From positions 1 to 64,000 of the IMG/VR virus record IMGVR_UViG_3300025770_000870: a DNA stretch of 64,000 nt; one strand, 5' to 3'. The number at the start of each line of letters is the position of its first letter. Within the stretch, counting starts at the first letter, position 1. Origin of the DNA: a virus. The translations under genes and the position numbers were made by a program. Shown here piece after piece: positions 56,562 to 64,000 of this stretch. Below the pieces are notes generated by a model. That model was given only the letters and a program-made list of their open reading frames with translations, ran no database searches and was not told the DNA's origin.

Positions 56562-57191
56562 TTATTTTCTTGTAGTTGTTACGAATCTGTAATGAGATAC
56601 CATCTGAACTCCATTAACCCATATCGCTCTTGCGTGGAATGTAGTATCTTCTACTTTGATTAGAACTTCGAATTCATTCCAAGAGTTAGATAGCTCTTCA
56701 ATATCAATTCTAAAGTGGTTCCCTTTAGGTGTAATACTCTTACACATCTTATCAATCATCTTGTTAAAACGGTTGTCGAAACCCTCTTTAACCTCACCTA
56801 ACCAGTTTAGTCTATGAATGTCTAATAAGCTCATAACACTTCTTGAACGTGCAATATCTCTCATAACACCAGAGATACTTGGTTTAGTTACTAATTTAGT
56901 ATTAGCAGCCATCTGAGCCACTATTAAATCTTGTGATGTCTTATACTTATACTTATTAATTCTATTAACCAACCCTAAGTCATTATAAGATTTATCTTTA
57001 ACCGCTTCGTAAGCATCAACAACGTTATCAAACTTACCCCACATAGAATCTAAGTTCTTTTGGTGAGGTGCTATCTGAGAGTTAACATACGATGTGTAGT
57101 TATGGTTTCTGAATGGATTAAATAAAACGTTTAATCTATTAGTTAATGATGATCTGAATTGTGAATTTCTTTTTTCTTGTGCTTTTGACAT
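56562..57191 (-). CDS. Hypothetical helical protein (209 aa)
   Basis: 209 aa from ATG at 57191 (MSKAQEKRNSQFRSSLTNRL); an earlier in-frame ATG (57248) lies upstream of the -7 box and is rejected. Helical and basic, with a beta C-terminus (FEVLIKVEDTTFHARAIWV). A host-type promoter sits just upstream. No family recognised. Confidence 0.7.
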   Translation of the reverse strand: MSKAQEKRNSQFRSSLTNRLNVLFNPFRNHNYTSYVNSQIAPHQKNLDSMWGKFDNVVDAYEAVKDKSYNDLGLVNRINKYKYKTSQDLIVAQMAANTKLVTKPSISGVMRDIARSRSVMSLLDIHRLNWLGEVKEGFDNRFNKMIDKMCKSITPKGNHFRIDIEELSNSWNEFEVLIKVEDTTFHARAIWVNGVQMVSHYRFVTTTRK

Positions 57192-57218
57192 AGTTCTTTC
57201 GTTTTTGTAGTGTGATAC

Positions 57219-57251
57219 AAATATAAGGAATTTATTAAACACATACAAGGT
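57219..57251 (-). promoter_or_regulatory. Host-type promoter (TTG-N20-TATATTTG)
   Basis: Coding strand TTGTATGTG ... CCTTATATTTG: a -33 TTG and -7 TATATTTG with 20 bp between, a close match to the Bacteroidota housekeeping consensus, about 35 bp before the ATG at 57191. Confidence 0.6.
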
Positions 57252-57284
57252 TATTACACATTATATTTAATATAATAAATAAGA

Positions 57285-57458
57285 TTATATCATCTTAAAC
57301 AAAATAAATATAGCTACAAGAACTAAAGCTATTTTGAATACTCCTTTGAATAAGTTAACTATAATCAAAACAATACCAACGGTAATTAAAAACTTGATTA
57401 GTTTAGGGATTAAGTAGAATGTGATTGCTATCAGAATAAGTGGAAGTAAGAGTGTCAT
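57285..57458 (-). CDS. Small membrane protein (57 aa)
   Basis: 57 codons from ATG at 57458, hydrophobic over nearly its whole length (MTLLLPLILIAITFYLIPKL ... IALVLVAIFILFKMI), two spans. Its promoter and leader match those of the membrane gene at 46854-47213. Unknown. Confidence 0.6.
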   Translation of the reverse strand: MTLLLPLILIAITFYLIPKLIKFLITVGIVLIIVNLFKGVFKIALVLVAIFILFKMI

Positions 57459-57490
57459 GTCGTAGTGGTTTAATGATTTATATATACTAC

Positions 57491-57510
57491 AATATACGGA
57501 TAATATACTG
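57491..57510 (-). promoter_or_regulatory. CCGTATATT-type putative promoter
   Basis: Coding strand CAGTATATTATCCGTATATT, followed by a leader of which 20 bp are identical to 47225-47244. The rest of the 57459-57669 gap holds a plus-strand late-type ACTTAATATATAT (about 57611) and a CCTTAT-TAC-ATAAGG hairpin in the leader of the next gene. Confidence 0.65.
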
Positions 57511-57669
57511 ATTATACAAGTTTATTTGGATAATTATCAATTATTTCTTAAAATAAATGATATTTATGAATAAAATCGTATAAAACCAACAGTATAATTG
57601 TGTTATTTTACTTAATATATATCTCTGAAAGCCTTATTACATAAGGTTATATAAAAAAAAATTTATAAT

Positions 57670-57894
57670 ATGGAAATTTTAAACACAATTAAAGGATGGG
57701 TTACTGGTATCACTGCGGTACTAGGATCACTATTCGGACTTGCGATCTTCGCAGAATTACTTTTTGGCCAATTCCTAGGTGATGTTAGTGTTATTGCTAA
57801 CGTTCTCGTTTTGATGGAAACTCTTGGTGATAAGGGATTTGTTGGGTTATTAGCAATGATTGTTGTCCTTTCAGTAATGAAAAAAGATAACTAA
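57670..57894 (+). CDS. Small hydrophobic protein, probably abundant (74 aa)
   Basis: 74 aa with two membrane helices (WVTGITAVLGSLFGLAIFAE; GFVGLLAMIVVLSVM) and an MKKDN end. Codon use is more G+C-rich than its neighbours, the leader has its own hairpin, and the strongest terminator in the window follows, all signs of high expression. It could be a virion membrane-interacting protein or a holin. Confidence 0.7.
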   Translation: MEILNTIKGWVTGITAVLGSLFGLAIFAELLFGQFLGDVSVIANVLVLMETLGDKGFVGLLAMIVVLSVMKKDN

Positions 57895-57920
57895 AATATT
57901 AATCAGTCGATTAATAAAAA

Positions 57921-57948
57921 GGGGGAGACTAAGGTCTCCCCTTTTTTT
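57921..57948 (+). terminator. Strong intrinsic terminator
   Basis: GGGGAGAC / GTCTCCCC hairpin with a short loop, preceded by A5 and followed by T7, 27 bp after the stop of 57670-57894. Confidence 0.95.
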
Positions 57949-57994
57949 ATTCACAAACTTAATATATAAATATGAAAAAATTAAAACAACTCAT

Positions 57995-58177
57995 ATGAGT
58001 CATAAAGTATTTATAAGACATACATATATTTATAAGTGTTCTTCTTGTTCTGGGGAATGGAAAATAAACGAAGCATCGGATATTGAAAAATTGAGTTGTC
58101 CTCACTGTGGTAAAAATGATGTTGTGGATTACGTTAGTAAAGATCAAAGAATGAAATACATTTCTAAATGGGGATAA
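57995..58177 (+). CDS. Small zinc-ribbon protein (60 aa)
   Basis: 60 aa: YKCSSCSGEW (Cys14, Cys17) and LSCPHCGKND (Cys34, Cys37) form a classic four-Cys ribbon. An 8-codon ORF (MKKLKQLI) starts behind a late-type TTAATATATAAAT at 57959-57971 and overlaps this start as ATGA, so translation may be coupled. Confidence 0.7.
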   Translation: MSHKVFIRHTYIYKCSSCSGEWKINEASDIEKLSCPHCGKNDVVDYVSKDQRMKYISKWG

Positions 58178-58190
58178 GACATTTTATTAT

Positions 58191-58206
58191 TTTAATATAT
58201 AGAATA
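58191..58206 (+). promoter_or_regulatory. Putative late promoter
   Basis: TTTAATATATAGAATA, 16 bp upstream of the ATG at 58223; same series. Confidence 0.6.
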
Positions 58207-58222
58207 TAAAAAAACAATTAAT

Positions 58223-58444
58223 ATGGGATTTTTAAAAGGATTAGCAGAAGTAGTAAATTCAACAATGTCTATACCAGGTGCAGTTATTCATGACGTAGTA
58301 CATGCTCCAACAAATATATTTGTTACAAAATCAGACAAGTCAATAATTAAAAGCGTTGCACCTAAGACAACAGGAGCAATAATCGATGCGGTGGATTCAG
58401 GAAAATCTGCGGTTACTGATTTATTATCAGGTAAACTTTATTAG
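58223..58444 (+). CDS. Small hypothetical protein (73 aa)
   Basis: 73 aa, amphipathic, small-residue-rich (MGFLKGLAEVVNSTMSIPGA; TTGAIIDAVDSGKSAVTDLL). Late-type promoter directly upstream and terminator after it: a compact single-gene unit. A minor virion protein is plausible. Confidence 0.65.
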   Translation: MGFLKGLAEVVNSTMSIPGAVIHDVVHAPTNIFVTKSDKSIIKSVAPKTTGAIIDAVDSGKSAVTDLLSGKLY

Positions 58445-58502
58445 AATATTTTCGGTTTCAATGGTTACTTTTACTTGAACTGGTAATGTTATAAGGTATA
58501 GT

Positions 58503-58525
58503 TGAGGTGTTTTATTAAAACCTCA
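58503..58525. terminator. Terminator-like hairpin between convergent genes
   Basis: TGAGG ... CCTCA with inner GTTTTA/TTAAAAC pairing, between 58223-58444 and 58538-58753. Confidence 0.65.
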
Positions 58526-58537
58526 TTAGTGATTAAA

Positions 58538-58753
58538 CTATTTTGAATAATTATTCAGTTCAATTTCCGGTAAATTCCACAACTTTAAGGTATCACCTTC
58601 TTTTAAATCTTTATCAGATTTAATTAATCGGAATTCTTTTGTTTTTGCATTTTCAAGATGGTAAATATTAATTTTAAGTTTTTGTACAACCACATATTTA
58701 GATACGCATCCAAATAAAGAACATATAAAAAATGATATTATGGTGACTTTCAT
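58538..58753 (-). CDS. Lipoprotein (71 aa)
   Basis: 71 aa from ATG at 58753 (MKVTIISFFICSLFGCVSKY), with lipobox LFGC. Two earlier in-frame ATGs would only extend the signal. The mature part is short and basic, then DKDLKEGDTLKLW. Third small lipoprotein in the window. Confidence 0.65.
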   Translation of the reverse strand: MKVTIISFFICSLFGCVSKYVVVQKLKINIYHLENAKTKEFRLIKSDKDLKEGDTLKLWNLPEIELNNYSK

Positions 58754-58913
58754 TATAATTACATTCATTATGTATATATTATACACACCAATCCGAAAAT
58801 ATTTTAATTAATTTATAACTTGTATCTTTTTAGTTTCGGTAATATCACCTTGTGATATAATAAATATCAGTACAAAATTCTTGAACTTATTTTATTATTC
58901 TTATATAAAAACT

Positions 58914-59276
58914 ATGAAAAAATCGGAAATAGCAAAAAAATTAATTCAGATAGTTAATAATTCAGATAATAACTATGATGCTTATGACGATGTTCTAGAA
59001 CACTTAGAACAATCATTACCGAAAGAAAAGGTAACCAAAACAAAATCTAATAAAGTTTATATCGCAATGTCAGGATCAATGGAGTGTAGAATTGATGGTG
59101 TTTATGATAGCAAAGAGGATATGATAAATCGTTATAGAAAAGATTGGGGTGTAGAAGGAACTGATGATGAAGTATTGGAATATCTAGAAGAAGGTGAATG
59201 GAAATACGAAACAGGAACACACTATAAATCGATACAAGTATCGGAAGATAATAAATTAAATGTGATAGTTGGATAA
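58914..59276 (+). CDS. Hypothetical acidic protein (120 aa)
   Basis: 120 aa from ATG at 58914 (MKKSEIAKKLIQIVNNSDNN). N-terminal helix, then beta segments (KVYIAMSGSMECRIDGVYDS) and an acidic helix (GTDDEVLEYLEEGEWKYETG). Forms an operon with the next gene (2-bp gap). Unknown. Confidence 0.7.
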   Translation: MKKSEIAKKLIQIVNNSDNNYDAYDDVLEHLEQSLPKEKVTKTKSNKVYIAMSGSMECRIDGVYDSKEDMINRYRKDWGVEGTDDEVLEYLEEGEWKYETGTHYKSIQVSEDNKLNVIVG

Positions 59277-59277
59277 G

Positions 59278-59661
59278 ATGGAAGGAATCGTAAATATAGA
59301 TTACAATGCTGTTAAGGTAACTATTAACACATTACCTGGAATAGGTGGGTTATTAATTACAACAAACCATGGTGATGATAGTCAAGTTCAAAATACTTTT
59401 GAATTAAATGCAGAAGGTATTCTGATTAAATCAGAAGGTTCTAGTATAGCTATGAATGATGATTTCATAGAAATTAAGAGTTATGATAATATCGTAACGA
59501 TGTCAGACGATTCGATAGTGTTAGAAAACGGATATAACTCAATAACTGTAAGTGATGATGTTATGATATTAGATAATGATAATAGTAACAACACAATTGA
59601 GATAAGTGATAGTGGTATATTGATATGTGGTGATGTGACAATTAATGACAAAAAATATTAA
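59278..59661 (+). CDS. Beta-repeat spike-like protein (127 aa)
   Basis: 127 aa from ATG at 59278. From residue 45 on, short units repeat with the pattern S..I.(M/I)(S/N)DD.I.(L/I) (IVTMSDDSIVLENGYNSITV; NTIEISDSGILI), each likely one beta turn. Such repeats form trimeric beta-helices in phage spikes and VgrG/gp5-type needles. No lysozyme or OB domain is attached, so it would be a tip or fibre piece. Confidence 0.65.
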   Translation: MEGIVNIDYNAVKVTINTLPGIGGLLITTNHGDDSQVQNTFELNAEGILIKSEGSSIAMNDDFIEIKSYDNIVTMSDDSIVLENGYNSITVSDDVMILDNDNSNNTIEISDSGILICGDVTINDKKY

Positions 59662-59670
59662 ATTAAAAGT

Positions 59671-59871
59671 ATGATAATAGATAAAATTAAAACAAGAAAA
59701 ACCAAAGAATTTACCTTAGTATGTGGATACTGTCGTGAAAAAATAATGAGACATAGTTTAGTAGAATTGGGAGAATCGGTTATACATAACCGAAAGCTTA
59801 ATTGTAGAATATGTAAAGACTGTAACAGAGAAATGACAATCAATAACGTATTAGATAAAAATAAATATTAA
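59671..59871 (+). CDS. Small Cys-rich (zinc-finger-like) protein (66 aa)
   Basis: 66 aa: VCGYCREK (Cys18, Cys21) and CRICKDCNRE (Cys45, Cys48, Cys51) could bind zinc. Basic overall. Between the spike-like gene and 59877. Unknown; possibly a transcription modulator. Confidence 0.65.
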   Translation: MIIDKIKTRKTKEFTLVCGYCREKIMRHSLVELGESVIHNRKLNCRICKDCNREMTINNVLDKNKY

Positions 59872-59876
59872 AATAG

Positions 59877-60194
59877 ATGGAATATAGAATAAAAGAAGAA
59901 TTTAACAAATTTTACCCACAGGTAAAGATTATTAAAAATAGAAGTTTTTTCACCAGAACTTATTTGTTTCTGAAAAACATTGGGAAACGATCCCTGAGTA
60001 CACCCAAGACTAAAGAATGGGTTCATATGAATGTTAGTACAAATAAAAGATCACTCATTCGGAACCGGTATGTAGTTTTTAGTACTTTAAGAGAATCTAA
60101 ATTATACATACTATCTTTAGATAAAGGTGTAGTGTATCATAAGTGGTATGAAAAAAAAAGATTAAGTAATCATGAATATAGAGGTATTAAATAA
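59877..60194 (+). CDS. Basic hypothetical protein (105 aa)
   Basis: 105 aa, strongly basic (NRSFFTRTYLFLKNIGKRSL; NKRSLIRNRYVVFSTLRESK). Its last 23 bp overlap the aminotransferase gene start. No family recognised. Confidence 0.65.
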   Translation: MEYRIKEEFNKFYPQVKIIKNRSFFTRTYLFLKNIGKRSLSTPKTKEWVHMNVSTNKRSLIRNRYVVFSTLRESKLYILSLDKGVVYHKWYEKKRLSNHEYRGIK

Positions 60195-61380
60195 CGTATC
60201 AGATAGACTAAATAGGCTATCTGAGTCAGCAACTATTGCGATGGCTAGAAAGGCTACAGAGCTAAAGTCACAAGGAGTAGATGTGATTAGTTTGAGTTTA
60301 GGAGAACCTGATTTTTTCACTCCTGATTTTATCAAAAAAGCTGCTTTCGAAGGTATAGAACAAAATTATTCTAAATATACTCCTGTGAATGGTTATTTAG
60401 ATTTACGAGAGGCGATAAGTAATAAATTTAAAAGAGATAACAATTTAAATTACCAACCAAGTCAGATTGTAGTTTCTAACGGGGCTAAGCAATCCATATC
60501 AAATGTTGTGATGAGTATTGTTAATCCGGGAGATGAGGTAATAATCCCAGCGCCATATTGGGTTACTTATGTAGAAATTGTGAAAATGGCAGAAGGAATA
60601 CCTGTTATCATTGAAACTTCTATTGATAATGATTTTAAGATAACTCCTCAGGAATTATCCGATGCTATTACCGATAAAACAAGGATGATGATTTATAGCT
60701 CGCCTTGTAATCCAACAGGAACAGTATATAATAGACAAGAGTTAGAATCTATTTCCGAAGTTATTGCAAATCATCCACAAGTGATAGTGATAAGTGATGA
60801 AATTTACGAACATATTAATTTTGTTGGACACCACACTTCTTTAGGTGAATTTCAAAATGTTTATGATCAAGTTGTAACTGTTAATGGTGTATCAAAAGCT
60901 TTTGCGATGACGGGGTGGAGATTGGGTTATATAGGAGCACCTGAATGGATAGCTAATGCTTGTACTAAAATACAAGGTCAGTTTACCTCTGGTCCATCTA
61001 GTATATCACAGCGTGCTGCTATTGCAGCTGTGAATGCAGATCCAAGCGTAACTCATAATATGCGTGAATCATTTAGATCAAGAAGAGAGTTAGTTTTAAC
61101 AGAGTTAAATAAAATACCCGGTATAAAATCCAATATACCCGAAGGTGCTTTTTATGTTTTCCCGGATATTAGCTTTTTCTTTGGTAAATCAGATGGTGAA
61201 TTTATGGTTAATAATGCGGATGATTTAAGTTTATACATTTTAAATAAAGTAAATGTTGCGTTGGTTACTGGATCAGCATTTGGTGATCCAAAATGTTTGC
61301 GTATATCATATGCGGCAAGTGAGAATGAATTAAGAAAAGCTTTAAAAAGAATTGAAGAGGCATTATTATTACTTAGATAA
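60172..61380 (+). CDS. aspC: Aspartate aminotransferase (class I PLP enzyme)
   Basis: 402 aa, full length. PLP-site residues: NPTG (180-183), DEIY (209-212), NGVSKAFAMTGWRLGYIG with Schiff-base Lys242 and Arg250, and the N-terminal SLSLGEPDF. It interconverts oxaloacetate/glutamate and aspartate/2-oxoglutarate. Closest in look to the bacterial AAT Ib type. An intact central-metabolism enzyme in a phage is unusual; it could feed aspartate to pyrimidine, NAD or PurA-type reactions. Codon use looks as AT-rich as the surroundings. Confidence 0.93.
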   Translation: MNIEVLNNVSDRLNRLSESATIAMARKATELKSQGVDVISLSLGEPDFFTPDFIKKAAFEGIEQNYSKYTPVNGYLDLREAISNKFKRDNNLNYQPSQIVVSNGAKQSISNVVMSIVNPGDEVIIPAPYWVTYVEIVKMAEGIPVIIETSIDNDFKITPQELSDAITDKTRMMIYSSPCNPTGTVYNRQELESISEVIANHPQVIVISDEIYEHINFVGHHTSLGEFQNVYDQVVTVNGVSKAFAMTGWRLGYIGAPEWIANACTKIQGQFTSGPSSISQRAAIAAVNADPSVTHNMRESFRSRRELVLTELNKIPGIKSNIPEGAFYVFPDISFFFGKSDGEFMVNNADDLSLYILNKVNVALVTGSAFGDPKCLRISYAASENELRKALKRIEEALLLLR

Positions 61381-61496
61381 TAATAAAAATAATTTTATTT
61401 TTTATCATATAGTACTTAATAAGACTATGTATAAAGGGAAATAATGAAAACAAAGAATCAATTTATAATATATAATATATGAAGCGCCCCGTATTT

Positions 61497-61525
61497 GATC
61501 CAAATATTTAATGTAATATTGGATC
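61497..61525 (+). promoter_or_regulatory. Hairpin in the leader of a secreted-protein gene
   Basis: GATCCAAATATT / AATATTGGATC near-perfect inverted repeat in the 61381-61574 gap, 50 bp before the ATG at 61575. May end the aminotransferase transcript or control the next gene. Two very short ORFs nearby are not supported. Confidence 0.45.
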
Positions 61526-61574
61526 TTATATATCTACACAATAACTATTATTGTGGAAAATAACAAATAATACC

Positions 61575-63146
61575 ATGGAAAATAAAAAAAGATTTAGTTT
61601 TAAAACTTTATTACTGATAATGATGACCTTCGTATTTAGTGGTCACGTTTACGCACAACCAACAACATTAATGCCAGTAGATGGGTTATGGTATACCTGG
61701 ACTACTGATGATGGAATATTATATGATGACGGAGACTTCGGTGGTGATTATACAAATGATGGATTAGGGACTTTAACAATATACCCTACCGACCAAGCTA
61801 ATGACAAAATATATTTACAATTCGTTGAGTTTAGAATAGAAAATCAAGCAACGTGTAGTTATGACTATTTAGAAATTTATGATGGAGATGATTTATCTAA
61901 TCTAATTGGAAAGTATTGTGGTACAACATCACCAAACTCTGTACAATCAACTCATTCAACTGGAGCTGTAACATTGGTTTGGTCATCTGATATTTCGGTA
62001 GTTGATGCCGGATTTGAAATTGATGTAAGTGTAGTGTCACCAGCAACAACAGTGCAGTTAGGTGATCCAAACTCAACTACCACTGATGGAAGAGTCCCAG
62101 CATATGGGTATTATGACTATTCATGGTCAGCATTAATATATGGAGCAGCTGAGGTAGGTGTACCGATTATCATAGATGAAATACAATTTGATGTTGATAA
62201 CAATATCAATACAACTATGAATAATCAAAAGATTTTCATGGCCCATACAACCATGAATACGTTTCCTAATGGAAGCGAACCGGTAGATGGAGATATTGAA
62301 ATATCTGATTGGACATTAGTTTATACTGGAGATATAACTTGGACCCATGGATGGAATTCAATACCGTTAGACGCTACATTTATGTATAATGGACTCGGAA
62401 ACTTACTTATTAAAACAATTAATGAACATGGGTCATGGACTTTTGATTATCCTGAATTTAGGTACACTGCAAAAGCTAACACAGTAGTATATAATTATGC
62501 TGACGGTGGAATGCCTGGCCCATTAGGTTGGAGAAATAACCTCAGACCTAATATGAGGCTTGGGTTTGGTGGCGGTGGTGGTTCACTACCAATTGAATTA
62601 TTATCCTTTGGTGTTGAGTCTAACGATGCAAATGATGTGGTGGTTGAATGGACTACAGCATCACAGAGCAACAATGACTACTTTACAGTTCAACGAAGTG
62701 TTGATGGATATGAGTGGGAGGAAGTAACTAAAATCACTGGTTGTGGTAACTGTAATAGTCAGATAGATTACACATATTTAGACAGGAATCCATATACTGG
62801 CGTTTCATATTATAGATTGATGCAAACAGATTATGATGGAGTATTTGAAATATTTGCACCACAGTCCGTTACTATCGCAAACAATCAAACAATAGGATTA
62901 CATATTATACCTAATCCTGCAATAGATAACATCCAATTAGAGTTAGTATATCCAGATCCATTACATCGAGACTATAATCATGATGTACGAATATACAATT
63001 CTGATGGAGTAGAAGTTTATAAGAAGTTTTATATGGGTGAGTTAGAGGATTTTAACATTGATATTAAGAAACTTAAAACTGGATATTATATCATAAACAC
63101 TAAAGGCGATCGAGTTAAAGGTACTGGAAAGTTTATAAAAGAATAG
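61575..63146 (+). CDS. Secreted CUB-like protein with T9SS type A sorting domain
   Basis: 523 aa from ATG at 61575. Signal peptide (FKTLLLIMMTFVFSGHVYAQ). A CUB domain follows (IENQATCSYDYLEIYDGDDL ... IGKYCGTT), then a beta-sandwich domain. LPIELLSFGVESNDANDVVV ... TASQSNNDYFTVQRSVDG is the usual pre-tail module. The end, LHIIPNPAIDNIQLEL ... VRIYNSDGVEVYKKF ... KLKTGYYIINTKGDRVKG, is a Por_Secre_tail (type A) domain. It should be exported by host T9SS and fixed to or released from the surface. Confidence 0.92.
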   Translation: MENKKRFSFKTLLLIMMTFVFSGHVYAQPTTLMPVDGLWYTWTTDDGILYDDGDFGGDYTNDGLGTLTIYPTDQANDKIYLQFVEFRIENQATCSYDYLEIYDGDDLSNLIGKYCGTTSPNSVQSTHSTGAVTLVWSSDISVVDAGFEIDVSVVSPATTVQLGDPNSTTTDGRVPAYGYYDYSWSALIYGAAEVGVPIIIDEIQFDVDNNINTTMNNQKIFMAHTTMNTFPNGSEPVDGDIEISDWTLVYTGDITWTHGWNSIPLDATFMYNGLGNLLIKTINEHGSWTFDYPEFRYTAKANTVVYNYADGGMPGPLGWRNNLRPNMRLGFGGGGGSLPIELLSFGVESNDANDVVVEWTTASQSNNDYFTVQRSVDGYEWEEVTKITGCGNCNSQIDYTYLDRNPYTGVSYYRLMQTDYDGVFEIFAPQSVTIANNQTIGLHIIPNPAIDNIQLELVYPDPLHRDYNHDVRIYNSDGVEVYKKFYMGELEDFNIDIKKLKTGYYIINTKGDRVKGTGKFIKE

Positions 63147-63163
63147 GACGGTATATAATAACT

Positions 63164-63394
63164 TTATAAAGTTTTGATTATATTTGATTGTTTTAAAATT
63201 TCACTTATATCTTTTTGATTATACCAAATATATTCACTATTGGGATAACTAACACCGAAAAAGGGACCAGTACCTTCCTTATCCGTTCTTTTATATAATG
63301 GTAGGTTTTTCCCACTTTGTAATATCACTCCTTCTTTATCTTTGTGAATAAATCTAATACCTATCCTCGGTCTCAATACTTCTATATTCATCAT
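63164..63394 (-). CDS. Hypothetical protein (76 aa)
   Basis: 76 aa from ATG at 63394 (MMNIEVLRPRIGIRFIHKDK), beta-rich. The start follows the upstream stop at 63408 by 13 bp; a longer frame to 63454 would overlap that gene. Unknown. Confidence 0.65.
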   Translation of the reverse strand: MMNIEVLRPRIGIRFIHKDKEGVILQSGKNLPLYKRTDKEGTGPFFGVSYPNSEYIWYNQKDISEILKQSNIIKTL

Positions 63395-63407
63395 TATATT
63401 TCTTTTA

Positions 63408-63602
63408 CTATATGAAAAGCCAACCCACAATATCCAGATTAGTATCATTATCAATTTTTTCTTCTTTAAACTTCAAGAAGCTTTCTTTGTTTGCAAATTG
63501 AGCAACTGATTGGTTACCATTAGTTTTATTTTTAAAGTGAATATAACCCACCATGCTATTCTTTTTAAGTTCTTCTACGTTTGGTATTTTTACTATCATC
63601 AT
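63408..63602 (-). CDS. Hypothetical protein (64 aa)
   Basis: 64 aa, MMIVKIPNVEELKKNSMVGY, short alpha/beta with a hydrophobic end (DIVGWLFI). ATGA overlap with the upstream gene. Unknown. Confidence 0.65.
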   Translation of the reverse strand: MMIVKIPNVEELKKNSMVGYIHFKNKTNGNQSVAQFANKESFLKFKEEKIDNDTNLDIVGWLFI

Positions 63603-63772
63603 ATATTATTTTTATTTCGGAGAATTAATAGATTTTCCATTCTCATTCGAAGTTCTATAATCTTATACTCATCTGTCTCAGATTCTATCATTTCTTCTAC
63701 TATATCGATAGAAGAATCTATCATCATTGATGATAATGCTTCATCTACTTCTTCATCTGTTAGTTGTTTCAT
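63599..63772 (-). CDS. Small acidic helical protein (57 aa)
   Basis: 57 codons from ATG at 63772, acidic helix (LTDEEVDEALSSMMIDSSID) and a Leu/Met-rich second helix (IIELRMRMENLLILRNK). Coupled to 63408-63602. Unknown. Confidence 0.6.
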   Translation of the reverse strand: MKQLTDEEVDEALSSMMIDSSIDIVEEMIESETDEYKIIELRMRMENLLILRNKNNI

Positions 63773-63808
63773 ATTATTATATATTACTTAGTTCTGAAAG
63801 ATGTTAAA

Positions 63809-64000
63809 TTACATTTCTCCTTTAAGTGTTTCTAATTGGTTACTGACCTCAGTAAGTCTTAGATTTGAATCTTCGAATATACCATCAAAGTGTTCTTCTG
63901 ATACTAAGGTTTGGTTCTTATCAACTCCAGTAGTGATAGTTTCGATGTTATATTCTATTTCAGATAAGTTAGTCCATATCTTGTTTAGTGACTCTCCTAA
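63809..64000 (-). CDS. Coiled-coil hypothetical protein, N-terminus outside window
   Basis: 63 codons are visible, open at the right edge, ending at TAA 63811-63809. Helical heptad pattern throughout (SLNKIWTNLSEIEYNIETIT; LRLTEVSNQLETLKGEM). Could be part of a tail or neck protein; too little is visible. Confidence 0.6.
   Translation of the reverse strand, partial: LGESLNKIWTNLSEIEYNIETITTGVDKNQTLVSEEHFDGIFEDSNLRLTEVSNQLETLKGEM

Noticed and set aside
57670-57894. Holin assignment for the small hydrophobic protein
   Set aside because: Two-helix layout fits, but several similar proteins exist and no lysin is adjacent; left as unknown, probably abundant.

Overview
The window reads as part of a large, AT-rich, tailed bacteriophage genome whose host is a flavobacterium-like member of the Bacteroidota. 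The phage reading rests on a tail-fibre protein, a small phage-type sigma factor, dense tiny overlapping genes, a lone tRNA-Arg(UCU), an NAD-salvage pair, and about 25 proteins that share an N-terminal peptide like the T4 capsid-targeting sequence. The host reading rests on at least four secreted proteins with type IX secretion (T9SS) features, lipoproteins, TAnnTTTG-type promoters, and the absence of clear Shine-Dalgarno sites. No terminase, portal, major capsid or polymerase gene lies in the window.

Layout. (1) 1-6150, all minus strand: about 32 very small genes joined by an 18-bp junction element, TAAACCAAAACAAAGATG on the coding strand. It carries the next start codon and is translated as KPKQR-stop, as NQNKDE, or as an immediate stop, depending on frame. 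Transcription probably starts at a CCGTATATT-type promoter near 6200. (2) 6286-13696: fatty acid desaturase, an alanine-rich protein and the first block of capsid-targeting-peptide (CTS) genes. (3) 13364-19575: HMA-domain and membrane proteins, tRNA-Arg, a possible nucleotidyltransferase, a T9SS-type secreted protein, a tail fibre and a methyltransferase-like protein. (4) 19638-25948: the densest CTS block, with tandem paralogues on both strands. (5) 25941-37093: metabolic and accessory genes, namely nicotinamide phosphoribosyltransferase plus NMN adenylyltransferase/Nudix, PurA-like adenylosuccinate synthetase, three PP-loop ATPases, an ABC-exporter membrane domain without its ATPase, and many small membrane proteins. 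(6) 37295-46752: further CTS genes, including an ADP-ribosyltransferase-like protein, an outer-membrane beta-barrel and a protein with a long DnaJ-like cysteine array. (7) 46854-64000: T9SS type B and type A secreted proteins, GIY-YIG protein, PrsW-like protease, HD alarmone-hydrolase-like protein, response regulator, sigma factor, small envelope proteins, aspartate aminotransferase and a spike-like beta-repeat protein.

How it may work together. A motif TTTAATATATAnnCTA lies just upstream of nearly all CTS genes and of the tail-fibre gene, on both strands. It is a good candidate late promoter for the sigma factor at 50767-51366. A different motif, TATATTATCCGTATATT, precedes several minus-strand accessory operons. 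The CTS proteins would be made late, packed into the prohead, trimmed, and injected with the DNA. Envelope-directed genes (T9SS clients, beta-barrel, lipoproteins, desaturase) point to remodelling of the infected cell surface, and the NAD genes to countering NAD-depleting defence. These roles are inferences from sequence.
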